From contig JBBHKE010001514.1 of the NCBI GenBank assembly GCA_037447655.1, forward strand, positions 1-32,163: 32,163 bases of DNA, in the 5' to 3' direction. Positions within the stretch are counted from its first letter, which is position 1; each line of letters opens with the position of its first letter. Shown here piece after piece: positions 31,001 through 32,163 of the stretch. The stretch is from Zygnema cylindricum. Lineage: Eukaryota > Streptophyta > Zygnematophyceae > Zygnematales > Zygnemataceae. The translations under genes were made by a program, and so were the position numbers. The notes under the pieces were generated by a model. That model was given only the letters and a program-made list of their open reading frames with translations, was not told the DNA's origin and made no database searches.

Positions 31001-31602
31001 TTTGTTTTTTCCGTCCAATCACCTTGCACCTCGTCAGTGCAATCTGTCAGCAGTTAATTGAAGCGTGCCTTGAGGACGGAACGGAAACGGACACGGAACT
31101 GACAGGACAGCTGGCAGAAGCGAGAGCTATTTTGTGCGAAGCATTGAATGTAATTTTGGGAGAAAATCCTCTTTTACTCAAACTTATTCATTTTCAGGTT
31201 GGTCTTGAACTTCCCTTTTTTTATCTCCTTCCCTAGCCGCCTAGTATCTATTCATTCAATAATTCAACTATATGTTTATTTAATCATTTGATAATTCTCG
31301 GTACAAATGATTTAGACGACTACTTTTGAACCTTTTTTTTTCTCAGATGTATCAAAACGGACCTTCTCCTTACTGTTGTTTGGGAATTTTGTTTCTTTGG
31401 GGAAAAAAAAATGCAGGGATATGATCGAGGATTGGTTCGAGTTTTGGTCGAAAGAGTCCCTTTAATGTTGAAAAGTACTGATTTTATTTTGGAGCTTCTT
31501 CAACAACCTCGTTTGGACCAGCAACTCATGGGATGCCAGCTGGCAGCTGAGGTGGCATCAGTATACCCAGAAAATCCGGAAACAAAGGGGCTTTGCGAAC
31601 AG
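21793..31602 (+). CDS. INTS2: Integrator complex subunit 2 (INTS2), ten exons, 5' and 3' incomplete
   Basis: INTS2 is a large helical scaffold subunit of the nuclear Integrator complex. That complex binds RNA polymerase II, cleaves nascent snRNAs and ends transcription early at many genes. Exons chained by homology and GT-AG sites: 21793-22062, 22883-23105, 23416-24461, 24867-25244, 26775-26932, 27319-27475, 28245-28673, 29407-30371, 31038-31197, 31417-31602. All phases agree; they sum to 3972 nt or 1324 codons. Anchors similar to animal INTS2 as I know it: VRLVLLSL, CEFCLPELLSLLPAV, FVRSSLGVHVAI, MLPPFLQ, CPLLHVLT, LLKLIHFQ joined to GYDRG, and LELLQQPRLDQQ. The human protein is about 1200 residues, so this one is longer because of low-complexity inserts. 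About 100 C-terminal residues are missing to the right, and the true start is unresolved. Confidence 0.9.
22063..22882 (+). other. INTS2 intron a with degenerate AAGAATGT repeats
   Basis: 820 nt, no gene inside. 22100-22280 is made of loose repeats of AAGAATGTA(T/C)A and AAAAATGT with AGAATTTTTA, a degenerate unit of about 12 nt. Confidence 0.55.
22883..23105 (+). CDS. INTS2: INTS2 exon b
   Basis: Acceptor TTGGACAG, donor CCAG|GTGTCA. 223 nt, ends in phase 1. Contains RVRLVLLSLAARAEIFDAAL and, near the end, CLPELLSLLPAVAP, matching the N-terminal third of INTS2. The frame stays open to 23185 beyond the donor, but exon c joins only with the donor at 23106. Confidence 0.85.
23416..24461 (+). 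CDS. INTS2: INTS2 exon c with Q/N/H-rich insert
   Basis: Acceptor GGAATGCAG, donor GAG|GTGAGA, 1046 nt. The first part (ERLVKGLILAPHGAVLLVAIL) and the last part (FCHLAPSEAVMCR, HLRLFCVLVRMGPLQPS) match INTS2. Between them lies a Ser/Thr/Gly/Pro stretch and about 65 residues made almost only of Gln, Asn and His (about 23730-23930). This tract sits where animal INTS2 has a short charged loop. Minus-strand and other-frame ORFs over the tract are shadows. Confidence 0.9.
24462..24660 (+). repeat. Polypurine (GGGAGA)-rich tract at 5' end of intron c
   Basis: Nearly pure A/G on the plus strand directly after the donor, built from GAGAGGGAGG and GGGAGAGGG units. This is opposite to the other introns, whose plus strands are polypyrimidine. 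Confidence 0.8.
24867..25244 (+). CDS. INTS2: INTS2 exon d
   Basis: Acceptor TTTTGTCCTGCAG, donor GAG|GTGAAT, 378 nt, phase 0 at both ends. Contains a helical part (MCELTIRLGITFLCVVPGL), a basic-then-acidic insert (RGRGRGRR then Glu run, about 25120-25180) and WLTVQLMLRRFAEIAE, which flows into exon e as EIAE-FVRSSLG. The end of this exon is duplicated at 25326-25345. Confidence 0.85.
25229..25345 (+). repeat. Duplicated exon-d end and donor (19 bp direct repeat)
   Basis: TGCAGAAATCGCAGAGGTG occurs at the end of exon d (25229-25247) and again at 25324-25342. The second copy is preceded by a good polypyrimidine tract ending CACCTCTGCAG, so it presents an acceptor, 11 nt, then a second GT donor. 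Confidence 0.8.
25245..26774 (+). other. INTS2 intron d, 1.5 kb polypyrimidine
   Basis: From about 25470 to 26770 the plus strand is almost entirely T and C (TTTCTC, TCTTTT, TTCCTC units). All frames through it on both strands (Phe/Leu/Ser on plus, Lys/Glu/Arg on minus) are compositional artefacts. Confidence 0.8.
26775..26932 (+). CDS. INTS2: INTS2 exon e
   Basis: Acceptor TCTGTCTTCAG, donor CTCGT|GTAAGT, 158 nt, ends in phase 2. Encodes FVRSSLGVHVAISNATLCDI and further to RPSRPFHGLV, a good match to the middle of INTS2. The last 20 nt and the donor are tandemly repeated downstream. Confidence 0.85.
26913..27065 (+). repeat. Tandem repeat of exon-e end with donor, three units
   Basis: Units at 26913-26958, 26959-27011 and 27012-27065, 46-54 nt. 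Each starts CGTCC(T/C) and carries a (G/A)ATT(C/T)GT or ACTCGT then TAAGTC(T/C)CTTTC phrase. GTAAGT occurs at 26933 (the real donor), 26979 and 27055, plus GTATAAGT at 27030. In the reading frame a TAA lies across the first donor, so use of any later donor would end the protein there. Confidence 0.8.
27319..27475 (+). CDS. INTS2: INTS2 exon f
   Basis: Acceptor CTCCTATACAG, donor CATCCT|GTAAGT, 157 nt. A later AG at 27326 would break the frame. Encodes VHGVISGPIPCLHLDCLKI to ATLPIHP, matching the GFLP(I/L)..CIYQLL to PLHP part of animal INTS2. Confidence 0.85.
27476..27626 (+). repeat. Tandem repeat of the 5' end of intron f, four units
   Basis: Units start at 27476, 27524, 27558 and 27591 (34-48 nt). 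Each begins GT..GTTATTTT(C/T) or GTTGTTGTCTTCTC and ends (T/G)GGTGAG, CAATGAA or CGATGAG. Unit 1 contains the real donor GTAAGT. The later units begin with GT after AG or AA but are weaker donors. Confidence 0.75.
28070..28240 (+). repeat. (CCCTCT)-rich polypyrimidine tract before exon g
   Basis: CCCTCC, CCCTCTCT and TCCCTC units up to the acceptor of exon g. Plus-strand C/T only, with a few exceptions. Confidence 0.8.
28245..28673 (+). CDS. INTS2: INTS2 exon g
   Basis: Acceptor GTGGCACTTTTCAG, donor GAG|GTGAGA, 429 nt, phase 0. Starts MLPPFLQAFTEASFQAG and ends WRQLAAAMEDRWQEFEVFLPE. A Gly/Lys/Glu-rich insert lies at about 28535-28585. Confidence 0.85.
28674..29406 (+). other. INTS2 intron g
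   Basis: 733 nt. It ends with a clean (CTTTTT) hexamer array (about 29350-29391) serving as the polypyrimidine tract of exon h. Short frames inside are not supported as coding. Confidence 0.6.
29407..30371 (+). CDS. INTS2: INTS2 exon h
   Basis: Acceptor CTGAGTTGCAG after a long (CTTTTT)n tract, donor GAGAG|GTGAAA, 965 nt, ends in phase 2. Begins WLAMADTLLPHHFSENLL. Contains an acidic run (about 29905-29935), a Lys/Arg/Glu-rich linker, the conserved RVCPLLHVLTKQVHRQLSAY, and a run of nine Gly (30277-30305). Confidence 0.85.
30400..30960 (+). repeat. Degenerate tandem repeat of about 120-190 nt in intron h
   Basis: The phrase GGGAGCAAA (or GGGAGTAAA), followed by AATGAC and GGCTATTGGGTA, recurs near 30408, 30598, 30721 and 30878. 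In between is a second recurring phrase, GAACCTGTT..TTGTCCTCA (30538, 30837). Four irregular units fill most of the intron. Confidence 0.65.
31038..31197 (+). CDS. INTS2: INTS2 exon i
   Basis: Acceptor GCACCTCGTCAG, donor TTTTCAG|GTTGGT, 160 nt. With the two bases from exon h it reads SAICQQLIEACLEDG and ends PLLLKLIHFQ, matching the LVHFQ of animal INTS2. Confidence 0.88.
31417..31602 (+). CDS. INTS2: INTS2 exon j (last in window)
   Basis: Acceptor AAAATGCAG, donor GAACAG|GTGATT, 186 nt, phase 0. Reads GYDRGLVRVLVERVPLML, then DFILELLQQPRLDQQLMG, a clear match to the C-terminal quarter of INTS2. The next exon is not found before the window ends. Confidence 0.9.
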
Positions 31603-32163
31603 GTGATTTTTCACACTTTTCTTTTAGATTTTTTAACAAGTGTCATGTTTTTTTTTTTTTTCATTACGACCATTTTTTTCTACATGTCATCTTTTTGTTT
31701 TGTATCTGCTATCTTATTTGATCACGTTCTTGTAGCCCGGCCTCTCCCTCCCTCCCTCCTCTCCTCTCTCCTCTCCTCTCTCCTCTCTCTCTCGTCGTCT
31801 CTAGTGCAGAAAAGCCATACATTTTGCGTGTTTAACTGAACTCTTTGACTTCTCAGATTTGTTACCCTATTTTGGGTGTGGTTATTTTTGGAATTGTACG
31901 GTATCGATTCCTATTTACTTTAGTAACACTAGTATGATTGTCAAATTTTATTGTATTTTGCCCTACGACCACAAATTAGCGTTAATACCATTGGTTAATG
32001 CCATGATATAACCCTAATTATTGAAAGAGTTCATACGCAGCCACGGCCTTTTGAATGAAGCAGGTGATAAAATATTTCCGTCTTCCTCTCCCTCGCCCTC
32101 GCCCTCGCCCTCGCCCTCGCCCTCTCCCTCTCCCTCTCCCTCTCCCTCTCCCTCTCCCTCTCC
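31603..32163 (+). other. Start of INTS2 intron j
   Basis: No further exon was found. It holds C/T tracts (31740-31800) and, around 31925-32030, AT-rich phrases (AAATTAGCGTTAATACC) that resemble the AT-rich element family elsewhere in the window. Confidence 0.55.
32085..32163 (+). repeat. Hexamer array (CCCTCG)n then (CCCTCT)n
   Basis: About five CCCTCG units followed by about seven CCCTCT units, running off the window end. The sharp switch between two hexamers one base apart indicates a recent expansion of a variant unit. Confidence 0.9.

Overview
This is eukaryotic nuclear DNA. It carries a spliced protein gene with GT-AG introns, an LTR retrotransposon of the Ty1/copia superfamily, and several nested DNA-transposon/MITE-like elements. 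The lineage cannot be fixed from sequence alone. The copia integrase/Gag style and a primer-binding site close to the initiator-Met type are plant- or alga-like, but that is an inference. A bacterial-type IS5 transposase relic sits near the left end.

Layout. 1-2400: unassigned DNA, a CACCG-type inverted-repeat element fragment (670-840), then a block of bacterial-looking relics: a broken IS5-family transposase (974-1712), a short ORF remnant and a histidine-kinase-like fragment on the minus strand. 2400-4390: no recognisable gene. 4390-11660: a repeat province with two diverged copies of a roughly 1.6 kb unit, each containing a degenerate tandem array of the heptamer TCCAATG. It also holds two copies (about 97 % identical by eye) of a 1.25 kb block with a copia 3' end plus LTR, another copia LTR with its primer-binding site, and one small possible secreted-protein ORF. 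11660-14840: a decayed copia element on the minus strand. It has gag, protease, integrase and an RNase H tail, but the reverse transcriptase is gone and a 215 bp patch with heptamer repeats lies in its place. 15600: a tRNA-like relic. 17530-21610: a nest of DNA elements. Three PIF/Harbinger-like elements stand head to tail, each bounded by TAA. They lie inside what looks like an older element with CACCG ends and are followed by an 808 bp inverted-repeat element with an AACCGGG target duplication and its own nested AT-rich insert.

21793-31602: the main gene, on the plus strand, reads as Integrator complex subunit 2 (INTS2). I could chain ten exons whose phases all agree (3972 nt, 1324 codons). 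The 5' first exon and the last C-terminal exon(s) are not identified or lie outside the window. The protein carries low-complexity insertions absent from animal INTS2 as I recall it: a Q/N/H-rich tract, acidic runs and a Gly run. The introns are full of one-sided polypyrimidine or polypurine sequence.

The most unusual signal is that at three consecutive introns (4, 5 and 6) the exon-intron junction or the 5' end of the intron is duplicated in tandem. This creates extra GT donor sites next to the real one.
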